From Oceanicola granulosus HTCC2516 (GTDB taxonomy: Bacteria; Pseudomonadota; Alphaproteobacteria; Rhodobacterales; Rhodobacteraceae), in the NCBI RefSeq assembly GCF_000153305.1, contig NZ_CH724111.1:68046-132045 (forward strand): 64,000 nt of DNA, given 5' to 3'. Positions 56,453-64,000 of this stretch are shown piece by piece. The position numbers and the translations under genes are program-made. The notes beneath the pieces are model-generated. The model saw only the letters and a program-made list of their open reading frames with translations, ran no database searches and had not been told where the DNA came from. Within the stretch, counting starts at the first letter, position 1. Each line of letters starts with the position of its first letter.

Positions 56453-57384
56453 CAGACCTCCTCCGAGTTGCGCTGCTTGACGAGGTAGAGGTACAGCGAC
56501 GTCAGCACGATCACGATGAACAGGATCAGGTAGGCCATCGCCGAGGCCTCCGAGGTGCGGAAGTTCTGGAAGCCGAGCCGGTAGGCGTAGACGGCGATCG
56601 TCTCGGTCGCGGTGCCGGGGCCGCCGGCGGTGATCAGGTAGACCAGCTCGAAGGTCTTGAAGGTCTCGATGGTGCGAAACAGCAGCGCCAGCAGGATCAG
56701 GCCCTTCACGTAAGGGAAGGTGATCGTCTTGAAGCGCCGCCAGTGGCTGGCGCGGTCGACCTGCGCGGCCTCGTAGAGATAGTCGGGGACCGAGACGAGA
56801 CCGGCCAGCACCAGCAGCATCACGAACGGCGACCACATCCAGGCGTCGGCGATGACGATCGCCCAGATCGCGCCGGCGGGGGTGGCCATGATCGCGAAGG
56901 GCTCCCCGGTGAACATGGCGACGAACCACGACAGCAGCCCGAGCGTCGGGTCGTAGAAGAGCTTGAAGAAGATGCCGACCGACACGAACGACAGCATCAT
57001 CGGCGTCAGCACCAGCATCAGCAGCACCCGGCGCAGCGGGAACTTCCTGGCGAACAGCATCGCCAGCCCGAACCCGACCACGAGCTGCAGCCCGACCGAG
57101 CCGGTCACGATCAGCCCGGTGGTGACGAAGCGCTCCCAGACCCGGTCATCGCCGAGCAGGTCGACGTAGTTCTCGAGCCCGTCGAAGCGCGGGGTGGCCA
57201 TGCGGTTGGCGCGGTAGTTGAAGAAGCTGAGGCCGAACGACCACAGCAGCGGCAGGATGTTGACCAGAAGCAGGGTCAGGATGGCCGGCGCGACCAGCAG
57301 GGGGCCGCGCCGCTCGGGGGCATTGAGCCATCGCAGGATCCCACGCCCCGAAGTCCGGGCGGTGAATGCGGCAGGCAGGTGCAT
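56452..57384 (-). CDS. CUT1 sugar ABC transporter permease (MalF type)
   Basis: Inner-membrane permease, 310 aa from the ATG at 57384. A TTG four codons earlier (57396) has GAGGA upstream and could be used instead. First membrane helix near residues 32-52, the conserved loop YEAAQVDRASHWRRFKTI near 225. It follows the binding protein after a 34-nt gap that, unlike the other importers here, holds no strong hairpin. Confidence 0.9.
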   Translation of the reverse strand: MHLPAAFTARTSGRGILRWLNAPERRGPLLVAPAILTLLLVNILPLLWSFGLSFFNYRANRMATPRFDGLENYVDLLGDDRVWERFVTTGLIVTGSVGLQLVVGFGLAMLFARKFPLRRVLLMLVLTPMMLSFVSVGIFFKLFYDPTLGLLSWFVAMFTGEPFAIMATPAGAIWAIVIADAWMWSPFVMLLVLAGLVSVPDYLYEAAQVDRASHWRRFKTITFPYVKGLILLALLFRTIETFKTFELVYLITAGGPGTATETIAVYAYRLGFQNFRTSEASAMAYLILFIVIVLTSLYLYLVKQRNSEEV

Positions 57385-57418
57385 CTCGCGTTCCAAGACG
57401 TGGGATCCTCGCGGTTGG

Positions 57419-58855
57419 TCAGTCCAGGCGGCCTGCGTCGCGCAGCAGCTCGTCCTGGAACTCGGCGACGTTGTTGAGCGCCTCCTCGGCGGAGATCTGG
57501 CCGGTGATGGCGCGGTCGAACTCCTCCTGCTGCTGGGTCAGCATCTCGAACATCTCCGGCACGTGCCAAAGGTCCTTCTGCCAGGGCAGAGACCGGCGGA
57601 AGTACTCGTTCCAGGGCGACCAGCTGTCGTACTCGGGGTTGTTCATCACCGATTGCAGGCCGGACTGGCCGCCCGCCTTGACCGCGGCGATCTGGGTCTC
57701 TTCCGAGAGCCACCACTTCACCACGTCGAGGGCTTCCCGGGTGACCGTCTCGTCGTTCCACGAGGTCAGCACGAAGGGCTGGCCGCCGAGGTTGGCGGAG
57801 CGGTCGATCTCGCCGTCGCGCATGTGGCCGGGCATCATGGCGAAGCTGGTGACGTCGGCGACGGAGCTGGTCGCGGGGTCGACGACCGGCGCGGCGAGCG
57901 CGGCCCAGTCGATGATCGCGGCGATCTTGCCCTGCATGTAGAGATCCTGAATCTCGAAGATCCCCATCTGCCCGGTCTGCGCGATCGGCGGCGCGTAATC
58001 GAGCAGCGACAGGTAGGTCTCGAAGGCCTCGATGTTCTCGGGCGAGTTCACGACGCCCATCACCTGGGCCTCGGGCTCGTTGGACTCGTCCCAGATGCCG
58101 CCGCCCCACTGCCACAGGAAGGCGTTGATCTGCATGGTCGAGAAGTCGAGCGGTTTGCCGGCCTGGTAGGCGATGCCGTAGACGTCTTCGCTCAGAGTCT
58201 CGCCCGCGAGCGTCTCGCCGGCGGTGCGGGTGAAGAACGCGCCGTAGTTGCCCCAGTCCTCCCAGGTGACGTCGTCCCAGTCGGCCGGCTCGCACGGCAG
58301 CGGCGCGCCGTATTGTTCCTCGAAGGCGGCGTTCTCGGCCTCGTCGCAGAACAGGTCGTTGCGGTAGTAGGTGAAGTAGGCGTCGGGGAATTGCGGGAAG
58401 CCGTAGTAGCTGATGTCGGGCGCGTAGCCGCCGGCGGCCTCGATCTCCTCGGCAGGGACGTGCGGGTAGGTCGAGAAGCCGGCCACCAGCGCGGGGTGGA
58501 CGTCCTGCATGATCGCCTGCAGCTCCGGGTCGGCCTCGATGTACTCGTTGAGCTTTAGGAAGTGGCCGGCCTCGACGAAGTTGCCGAGCCACTGGCTGTC
58601 GGACACGATCATCTGGTACTTCTGCTCGCCGGAATTGAGCGAGGCGTTCACGCGGTCGAAGAAGTTCGCCCACGGGATGAAGTCGATCTCGAGCGTGACG
58701 TTGTTGCCCGAGGGGGCGGTGTAGGTCTCGTTGGCGTAGTCCTGCATGAAGCGGGTCGGGCCCCAGTCGGGCGCGGCCATGCGGATCACGATGTCTTCGG
58801 CGCAGGCCGCGGACCCCGCCAGTATGGCCACGCTGGCCAGCAGATACTTCTTCAT
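57419..58855 (-). CDS. Extracellular solute-binding protein, family 1-like, for the two-ATPase importer
   Basis: A 478-aa periplasmic binding protein with a signal peptide (KKYLLASVAILAGSAACA, cleaved near residue 19). The mature protein has IDFIPWANFFDRVNASL near residue 53 and tryptophan-rich segments (WQWGGGIWDE near 235) that often line sugar pockets. It is longer than the two other CUT1 binding proteins here. The ATG at 58853-58855 has GGAGGAG 7 nt upstream; the frame extends 10 codons further without support. Ligand unknown; the downstream aldolase-SDR suggests a sugar or sugar alcohol. Confidence 0.9.
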   Translation of the reverse strand: MKKYLLASVAILAGSAACAEDIVIRMAAPDWGPTRFMQDYANETYTAPSGNNVTLEIDFIPWANFFDRVNASLNSGEQKYQMIVSDSQWLGNFVEAGHFLKLNEYIEADPELQAIMQDVHPALVAGFSTYPHVPAEEIEAAGGYAPDISYYGFPQFPDAYFTYYRNDLFCDEAENAAFEEQYGAPLPCEPADWDDVTWEDWGNYGAFFTRTAGETLAGETLSEDVYGIAYQAGKPLDFSTMQINAFLWQWGGGIWDESNEPEAQVMGVVNSPENIEAFETYLSLLDYAPPIAQTGQMGIFEIQDLYMQGKIAAIIDWAALAAPVVDPATSSVADVTSFAMMPGHMRDGEIDRSANLGGQPFVLTSWNDETVTREALDVVKWWLSEETQIAAVKAGGQSGLQSVMNNPEYDSWSPWNEYFRRSLPWQKDLWHVPEMFEMLTQQQEEFDRAITGQISAEEALNNVAEFQDELLRDAGRLD

Positions 58856-58881
58856 TGTCCGTCTCCTCCAGTTGGACTTGG

Positions 58882-59907
58882 TCATGGCTCCGGCAGCGCC
58901 CGGAGATGGTCGCGGTCGATGCGCAGCGGAACCTCGTCGCCGATCCGCACGGTGCGGGCGGTCTCGCCGAAGCAGACGCAGCGCAGGGCGTGGTCGCCGG
59001 CTTCGAGGTGCAGGACGGTGGAATCGCCGAGGGCTTCGATCAGCACGACGTCGGCGCGGAAATCGGGGGCGGCGGGATCGAGCCGCAGGTGGTTGGGCCG
59101 GATCACGTACTGGCCCGAGGGATGCGCGGCGTCGGCGAGCGTGGCGAAGCCGAGGGACAGCCCCCGCGGCGTCGCCGCCCCGGCGACGACGTTGGCGGGC
59201 GGCGAGCCGAGCATCCGCGCGACCTTGGCCGAGCGCGGCGCCTCGTAGAGGTCGTCGGGAGTGCCCCTGGCGATTATGCGGCCGTCGTCGATGAGGGCGA
59301 TCTGCTCGGCCATGCTCGTCGCCTCGAGCTGATCGGGCGTCGCGAAGAGCATGGTGATCCCGAGCTCGCGGTGCAGCCGCTTGAGCTCGACTCGCATCTC
59401 GTCGCGCAGCTTGGCGTCGAGGTTGGTCAGCGGCTCGTCGAGCAGCAGCAGGCGCGGCTTGCGGATCAGCGCCCGCCCGATGGCGACGCGCTGGCGCTCG
59501 CCGCCCGAGAGCTGCCCGGGCTTGACCGCGATGCGGTGCGCGATGCGCAGCATCTCGGCCGTCTCCGTCACCCGCGTCGCCGTCTCGGCGCGCGACAGGC
59601 CGGCGCGGCGCAGCGGGTAGCCGAGGTTCTCGGCGACGGTGAGATGCGGGTAGAGCGCGAAGGTCTGGAACACCATCGCGAGGTCGCGGCCCTGCACGGG
59701 GACGTCGAGCGCGTCCTGTCCGTAGAGGCTGAACGCGCCCCGGTCGACCGTCTCAAGCCCGCCGATGATGCGCAGCGTGGTGGTCTTGCCGGCCGAGGAC
59801 GGCCCCAGCAGCGCCGTGAAGGACCCCTCCCTGACCGACAGGCTCAGGCCCTTGAGCGCCGCGTGGCGCCCGTAGGACTTGTGGATATCGGACAGCTCCA
59901 GGATCAT
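58882..59907 (-). CDS. CUT1-type ABC ATPase lacking the switch histidine (ATPase 1)
   Basis: A 341-aa MalK-like ATPase. Walker A is GPSSAGKT (residues 35-42, with SA for the usual GC), signature LSGGE (133-137) is intact, Walker B has D157-E158, but the switch region reads ATPDQ with Pro at position 191 where His is expected (THD). The codon is CCC against CAC for His, a one-base change. A TOBE-like domain follows. It overlaps the UPF0261 gene by 4 nt and precedes the binding protein. With ATPase 2 it would give one degenerate and one complete nucleotide site. Confidence 0.9.
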   Translation of the reverse strand: MILELSDIHKSYGRHAALKGLSLSVREGSFTALLGPSSAGKTTTLRIIGGLETVDRGAFSLYGQDALDVPVQGRDLAMVFQTFALYPHLTVAENLGYPLRRAGLSRAETATRVTETAEMLRIAHRIAVKPGQLSGGERQRVAIGRALIRKPRLLLLDEPLTNLDAKLRDEMRVELKRLHRELGITMLFATPDQLEATSMAEQIALIDDGRIIARGTPDDLYEAPRSAKVARMLGSPPANVVAGAATPRGLSLGFATLADAAHPSGQYVIRPNHLRLDPAAPDFRADVVLIEALGDSTVLHLEAGDHALRCVCFGETARTVRIGDEVPLRIDRDHLRALPEP

Positions 59908-61127
59908 GACGCGCGGTCGATCAGGCCGGTGAGCTCGGCGATGGCGCGCTCGACGAAGGCGGGGTCCTCGGCGGCGGCGTCGACGTCGATCACCGGGAGG
60001 TGGCCGTCGAACTCGGCGTGCGCCGCCTCGAAGAGCGCGGCGTCGGCGTCCGGGTCGCGCAGCTCGCCGCCCTCGACGGAGTAGGAGCTGACGCCCTTCA
60101 GGGGCAGCAGGATCGCGCAATTGCGGGCGTGGCGCATCCGGCGGGCGAGCTCGGCCATCAGCGCGCGGCCCTCGTCGGCGGAGGTGCGGGGCACGAGGAT
60201 GACGGGGTTGTGCCACGAGACCTTGCGGCCCGCGTAGCGCTCGGGCACCGCGTCGGGCTCGTCGACGAGCACGCCGATATGGTCGGCCCCGCCGGGGACG
60301 ATGACGGTCGGCAGGCCGAGCTCCGCGGCCACGGTCATGCGGCTGTCGTCGCTCGCCCGGATGCCGCCGAACATCTGGTCGGTGAGCTCGCCGAGGGCGT
60401 AGTCGAAGACGGCGGTGACGACGCCCTCGCGCATCATCGCCTCCATCGCCGCGCCGCCCGAGCCGACGGCGTGGAACACGATCACCTCGTAGCCGGCCTC
60501 GTTGAGCTTGCCGATCGCGTGCATGGTGCCCTGGGTCAGGACGCCGAGGTTGGTCATGCCGATCACCGGCCGCTCGGAGCGGTAGGAGACCTTCGCGGCC
60601 GCGTCGGCCATGCCGACGACGGCGCCGGCGGCGTTGTTGAGCACGTTGCGCAGGAACGGGTTGAGGCCGAGGATGTCGCTGACCGAGAACATCATGGTGA
60701 TGTCGCGGTTGCCGACGTAGCCGGAGGTGTCGCCCGAGGCCATCGTGGAGATCATCACCTTGGGCAGGCCGTAGGGCAGCGCCCGCATCACCGCCGTCGC
60801 GGCCGCCGTGCCCTGGGTGCCGCCGAGGCCGACGACGCCCTGCAGCTTGCCGTCGTCGTGCAGGCCGGAGAGGAGCGCGATCATGCCGCGGGTCATCGCG
60901 GCGCTGGCCTCCTCGCGCTTGCGCCCGGCGCGCAGCGCGGCGAGGTCGGCGCCGCCGGCCCGCGCGACCTCCCCGGCGGTGACGTCGACCGGGATCGTCG
61001 GTTCGGACATGACGCCGAAGTCGATGACCTTCGCGGTGCCGCCCTGCGCCTCGATGCGCTCACGCAGGAAGGCGGTCTCCTCGCCCTTCGTGTCGGCGGT
61101 CGAGAGGATGTAGATGGTCGCGCTCAT
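59904..61127 (-). CDS. UPF0261 / Tm-1-like ATP-binding protein
   Basis: A 407-aa protein of the UPF0261 family, matching the N-terminal half of the tomato Tm-1 antiviral protein. It starts with IYILSTADTKGEE, has the Gly-rich VGLGGTQGTAAAT stretch near residue 100, and the SVSDILGLNPFLR segment near 150. The function in bacteria is not established; ATP binding is reported for the plant relative. ATG at 61127 was preferred; a GTG at 61142 overlapping the previous stop is possible. The TIM-barrel partner gene lies directly upstream, as in Tm-1 where both parts are fused. Confidence 0.85.
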   Translation of the reverse strand: MSATIYILSTADTKGEETAFLRERIEAQGGTAKVIDFGVMSEPTIPVDVTAGEVARAGGADLAALRAGRKREEASAAMTRGMIALLSGLHDDGKLQGVVGLGGTQGTAAATAVMRALPYGLPKVMISTMASGDTSGYVGNRDITMMFSVSDILGLNPFLRNVLNNAAGAVVGMADAAAKVSYRSERPVIGMTNLGVLTQGTMHAIGKLNEAGYEVIVFHAVGSGGAAMEAMMREGVVTAVFDYALGELTDQMFGGIRASDDSRMTVAAELGLPTVIVPGGADHIGVLVDEPDAVPERYAGRKVSWHNPVILVPRTSADEGRALMAELARRMRHARNCAILLPLKGVSSYSVEGGELRDPDADAALFEAAHAEFDGHLPVIDVDAAAEDPAFVERAIAELTGLIDRAS

Positions 61128-61138
61128 GGCCGCCCCGC

Positions 61139-61996
61139 TCACTTGCTGAATTTCAGGGACTTGAAGCGCGCCGCGGCCTCGGTGACGGCGCGCTCGATGG
61201 GCAGCCGCTCGGTCGAGGAGCCGGTCCAGAAGCCGTCGCCCGAGGTGTTGTCGAGCATGAACTGCGCGTCTTCCGGAGTCTCCATCGCGGCGCCGTGCCC
61301 GAGCAGGATCACGTCGGGGTCGACGGCGCGGATGGCGCGGTAGGCCTCCTCGGTGGTGCGGGCGGTGTCGGCGATGGTGGTGCCGTCGTCGTAGCCCTTG
61401 CGCCCGCCCTTGGTGGTGCCGGCGTGGTAGCAGAAGACATCCGGGCGGGCCTCGTCGACGATGCGCAGGCTGTCCTCGACGGTGAAGGCGAGCCCGACGG
61501 TGATCAGGCCCATCTCCCTGGCGAGCTTGAGCATCTCGATCTCGTTGTCGAGCGTGATCCCGGCGCTGGTGAGCACCTTCTTGATCTCGCTTCCAGCGTC
61601 CACGTAGGACACCGACGGCCCGATGTTGCTGACGCTGGTGACTCCCATGCGAAGGCAGTCGTCGAGCACGACGCGCATGTCCTTGAGCGGGTCGTTGGCG
61701 TTGAGGCAGGCGCAGATCGACGCCTTGCCCCGGACCGCGGGCATGATGTCCTCGCGGGTGTAGCGCAGGGTCTGCTCGTTGCTGTCGAGGATCGGCCAGA
61801 GCATCGACATGGTGCCCATGCCGTTGGAGCGCAGGCGCGCGCCGGAGAAGGTGTTGATGAAGTCGACCCCCTGCTCCTCGAGGATCTGCGCCACCAGCCC
61901 GCTGCCGGCGCTGGCGATCATCACGGGCTCGCGGCCCGCGACCTTGGCGCGCAGCGCCTTCAGGAATTCCTTGGGATCGAGGCGGGCGGTGATCAT
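61139..61996 (-). CDS. TIM-barrel protein, PEP hydrolase/Tm-1 C-terminal family
   Basis: A 285-aa protein of the family often called phosphoenolpyruvate hydrolase-like or TIM-barrel signal transduction protein; it corresponds to the C-terminal half of Tm-1. It has PVMIASAGSGLVAQ near residue 25, VDFINTFSGARLRS near 45 and the HAGTTKGG segment near 195. Overlaps the hydrolase gene upstream by 4 nt and the UPF0261 gene downstream closely. The chemical reaction is not established. Co-transcription with a sugar importer and aldolase suggests sugar-derived metabolism. Confidence 0.85.
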   Translation of the reverse strand: MITARLDPKEFLKALRAKVAGREPVMIASAGSGLVAQILEEQGVDFINTFSGARLRSNGMGTMSMLWPILDSNEQTLRYTREDIMPAVRGKASICACLNANDPLKDMRVVLDDCLRMGVTSVSNIGPSVSYVDAGSEIKKVLTSAGITLDNEIEMLKLAREMGLITVGLAFTVEDSLRIVDEARPDVFCYHAGTTKGGRKGYDDGTTIADTARTTEEAYRAIRAVDPDVILLGHGAAMETPEDAQFMLDNTSGDGFWTGSSTERLPIERAVTEAAARFKSLKFSK

Positions 61997-62805
61997 GCGG
62001 CGACTCCGGTCGGGTTCAGAAGCAGTTGCGCGAGCGCGGCCCGGTGCTTGTCGGGCTGCAGGTAGCGGGGCGGCAGGATGACGAGCTCCGCGTCGGGGAG
62101 CGCGTTGGCGGTGGCGTTGGCGATGGGCACGGGGTGCAGGCTGTCGGCGTGGGTGCCGACGACGATGGCGGGCGTGCGGATGGCGCGCAGCGCGCGTATC
62201 GCGTCGAACGGCGCGCTGTGGAACATCGCAGACAGGACGGGCGCGTGGGCGGCGGCGTGGGGCCGCGCGAAGAGCGCGCGCACCGAGGCGGCCGCGAGCG
62301 GCACCTCGTCGCGCATCTCGATGTAGTCGGGGTCGGCCTCCAGCTGCCGCTGCGCCGCCGCGGGATCGGCCTCCGTCAGCCAGCGGCCGCAGCGGTCGAT
62401 CAGGGCGAGGTGGTCGGGCGCGGGGGCGGCGAGCCAGGACGGGCGGATCAGCACCAGCGCGCGCACCAGCTCCGGCTGGCGGGCGGCGCAGGCGAGCGCG
62501 AGGGCGCTGCCCATGGAGATGCCGGCGAAGCGGGCGTCGCGGATGCCGAGATGCGCGCAGAGCTGCAGCACCAGCTCGGTGAAGGGCGCGAAGCCGATCG
62601 GGGCCGACGGCTCGGCCAGGTTGCCGCCGTGTCCGGGACAATCGACCATGAGCACGCTGTGCCGGTCGGCGAGGCCGGGCAGGAGGAACTCGAACTGAGC
62701 GCTGGACGCCCCGAGCCCATGCAGCAGGACCATCGTCCCGCCGGCCGCGGGCCCCTGGTGCAGGACATAGTCTATCCTGCCGTTGTCACAGCGAAAAACG
62801 TCCAC
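61993..62805 (-). CDS. Alpha/beta-hydrolase fold protein
   Basis: A 270-aa cytoplasmic alpha/beta hydrolase: oxyanion-hole region LLHGLGASS near residue 27, nucleophile elbow GISMGS near 95 and an acid-loop VVGTHAD near 218. The usual late His is probably in the DKH segment near 253, which is not in a textbook setting. It starts with GTG after a GAGAGAG stretch. It is the first gene of the importer-aldolase operon and faces, across a 145-nt gap, the 3' end of a PAS-AraC gene in the same direction. Substrate unknown; possibly an ester or lactone of the imported sugar. Confidence 0.8.
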   Translation of the reverse strand: MDVFRCDNGRIDYVLHQGPAAGGTMVLLHGLGASSAQFEFLLPGLADRHSVLMVDCPGHGGNLAEPSAPIGFAPFTELVLQLCAHLGIRDARFAGISMGSALALACAARQPELVRALVLIRPSWLAAPAPDHLALIDRCGRWLTEADPAAAQRQLEADPDYIEMRDEVPLAAASVRALFARPHAAAHAPVLSAMFHSAPFDAIRALRAIRTPAIVVGTHADSLHPVPIANATANALPDAELVILPPRYLQPDKHRAALAQLLLNPTGVAA

Positions 62806-62950
62806 GTCTCTCTCGCGGCCAGGCAGGCCGCCCTCCCTATCGCGGCGCCTCCCAGTGCCGCTCCCGGGGATGAGACTGGCGCGATTCCGGCCGTGCTTCT
62901 TGCACGTTTCCCGGCAAAAACTATGCGTAATCGATCATCCGGCCGCGCGC

Positions 62951-63712
62951 TCAGCGCCAGTGGAGCCGGTAGCTGCGCGGCGACTCGCCGAAGAAGCGGC
63001 GGAACTGGCGGCTGAAGTGGCTCTGGTCGCCGAAGCCGCAGGTCAGCGCCACCTGCGCGATCGAGCGGTTGGTCCGGGTCAGCAGCGTCGCCGCCTGGCG
63101 CAGCCTCTGCTGCAGGATGAACTCCTGCGGCGCGACGCCGAAGACCTGCTTGAAGCTGCGCCGGAAGTGGCTTTCGGACATGTTCGCCATCGCGGCGAGT
63201 TCGGGCACCGTCGGGGGCGTCTCGAGCGCGGCCTCGATCTTGCGGATGACATCGCGGAACTTCTCGAAGCGCGGCGGCAGCTCGGTGTTGACGTCGAGCA
63301 GCTGCGTCAGGCCGACGAGGCCGAGCACGTCGCCGGCGCCGTTCTGGATCGGCAGCTTGGAGGTGCTGGCCCAGACGAGCTGGCCGTGCTCGTTGGCGAT
63401 CAGCTCGACCCGGTCGACGATGCGCTCGCCGTGCCCGAGGATGCGCAGGTCGTCCTCCTTAATGGCCTGCGCGACGGCCTCGGGGAAGAAGTCCTCCTCG
63501 CGCGCGCCGACGATCTCGGCGTGGCTGCGCTTGCGCAGGAGGGTCAGGGCCGCGCGGTTGCAGGTGACCCAGCGGCGGGAGTTGTCCTTGATGTAGAGGA
63601 TCACCTTCGGCAGCAGGTTGAAGACCGTCTCGAGCTGGACGAAGTCCTCGGCCTGGAGCCGGTGGGACCGGTCGCGCTCGACGACGAGGCAGCCGGACAG
63701 GGTAGGGGTCAT
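62951..63712 (-). CDS. AraC-family regulator with N-terminal PAS domain
   Basis: A 253-aa regulator. Residues 28-140 form a PAS domain (VFNLLPKVILYIKDNSRRWV, key part LPKVILYIKD, then EDFFPEAVA and the LVGLTQ end). Residues 150-250 are an AraC-type DNA-binding domain with MANMSESHFRRSFKQVFG and VALTCGFGDQSHFSRQFRRFFG. It lies upstream of the ten-gene operon at 52245-62805 in the same direction and probably controls it, sensing a small ligand through PAS. The 288 nt after its start (63713-64000) show no supported gene. Confidence 0.9.
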   Translation of the reverse strand: MTPTLSGCLVVERDRSHRLQAEDFVQLETVFNLLPKVILYIKDNSRRWVTCNRAALTLLRKRSHAEIVGAREEDFFPEAVAQAIKEDDLRILGHGERIVDRVELIANEHGQLVWASTSKLPIQNGAGDVLGLVGLTQLLDVNTELPPRFEKFRDVIRKIEAALETPPTVPELAAMANMSESHFRRSFKQVFGVAPQEFILQQRLRQAATLLTRTNRSIAQVALTCGFGDQSHFSRQFRRFFGESPRSYRLHWR

Positions 63713-64000
63713 CGCGCGTCTCGTCGCCGTGGCCGGTGCCCGAGTATAGCGGGGCGGGGCGGTGCCGGCAAGGGGCCGGGGCCGGGGGGGCCGGCCTGGC
63801 CCCGCTGGGCTGCGATCGGGCCCTGGCTCCGGCGGGCAGACGCGCGAAGACCGCTGGCCAGTCCGGCTGCCTCGTCGTCGAGCGCGACCGGTGCCCCGGC
63901 TGTGAGCCGCGCCAGGGTGCTGCCGCTCGCCGCTTCGACGCTGGTGGTCAGGACGAGGCTGTTCGTGCTGCTCTACCCGTTCGTGTCGCCGGGGCGCGTC

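Noticed and set aside
62892..62906. Inverted repeat CGTGC-TTCTT-GCACG upstream of the hydrolase operon as an AraC operator
   Set aside because: Only a 5-bp arm and no second copy; AraC-type sites are usually direct repeats, so it is not reported as a site.

Overview
The window is GC-rich, densely coded DNA from an alphaproteobacterium, most likely a Rhodobacterales (Roseobacter-type) organism, and it looks like part of a plasmid or chromid rather than the main chromosome. The evidence is a replication/partition module at 22879-26477: a DnaA-like plasmid replicase (minus strand), a 452-nt gap with iteron-like repeats, then parA and parB (plus strand), with palindromic parS-like sites in and around them. 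No rRNA, tRNA, CRISPR array, transposase or phage gene was found. The rest is catabolic: transporters, hydrolases, dehydrogenases and their local regulators, in tightly packed operons in which many genes overlap by 1-4 nt.

Layout. 1-2181 (minus): enolase-superfamily sugar-acid dehydratase, SDR dehydrogenase and a partial GntR regulator. 2316-9231 (plus): CUT1 sugar ABC importer with a cytoplasmic GH2 glycosidase. 9237-22738 (minus): a 12-gene operon with an XRE-cupin regulator, dipeptide-type ABC importer, GAF protein, HyuA, two HyuB, an Asp/Glu/hydantoin racemase and an M24 metallopeptidase, probably for a cyclic amide such as a hydantoin or oxoproline. 22879-26477: replication and partition. 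26560-31187 (minus): alpha/beta hydrolase, ThDP enzyme, and a fused TctA-TctB permease. 31379-36452 (plus): TctC, UbiD decarboxylase, AbrB-family membrane protein, FCD-type GntR regulator, TIGR02444-like protein. 36454-41132 (minus): three-subunit molybdenum hydroxylase with a signal-less NMT1-like protein inside the operon. 41248-44117 (plus): second molybdenum-hydroxylase large subunit plus UbiX. 44114-51952 (minus): GH116-like glycosidase, CUT1 importer and AraC regulator. 52245-62805 (minus): alpha/beta hydrolase, split Tm-1-type gene pair, a CUT1 importer with two different ATPases, small membrane protein, and aldolase-SDR fusion. 62951-63712: PAS-AraC regulator.

How the parts fit. The 26.5-44.1 kb section reads as one catabolic unit. 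A tripartite (TTT) transporter imports a carboxylate; UbiX makes prenylated FMN for UbiD; molybdenum hydroxylases, a ThDP enzyme and a hydrolase act on aromatic or heteroaromatic intermediates. An identical 15-nt sequence lies in both divergent promoter regions of this section and is a good candidate operator for the GntR regulator encoded between them. The three CUT1 loci each join import to intracellular sugar processing. The observations most worth following are the parS-like palindromes inside coding sequence, the shared operator, and the ABC ATPase pair whose defects would fall in the same nucleotide site.
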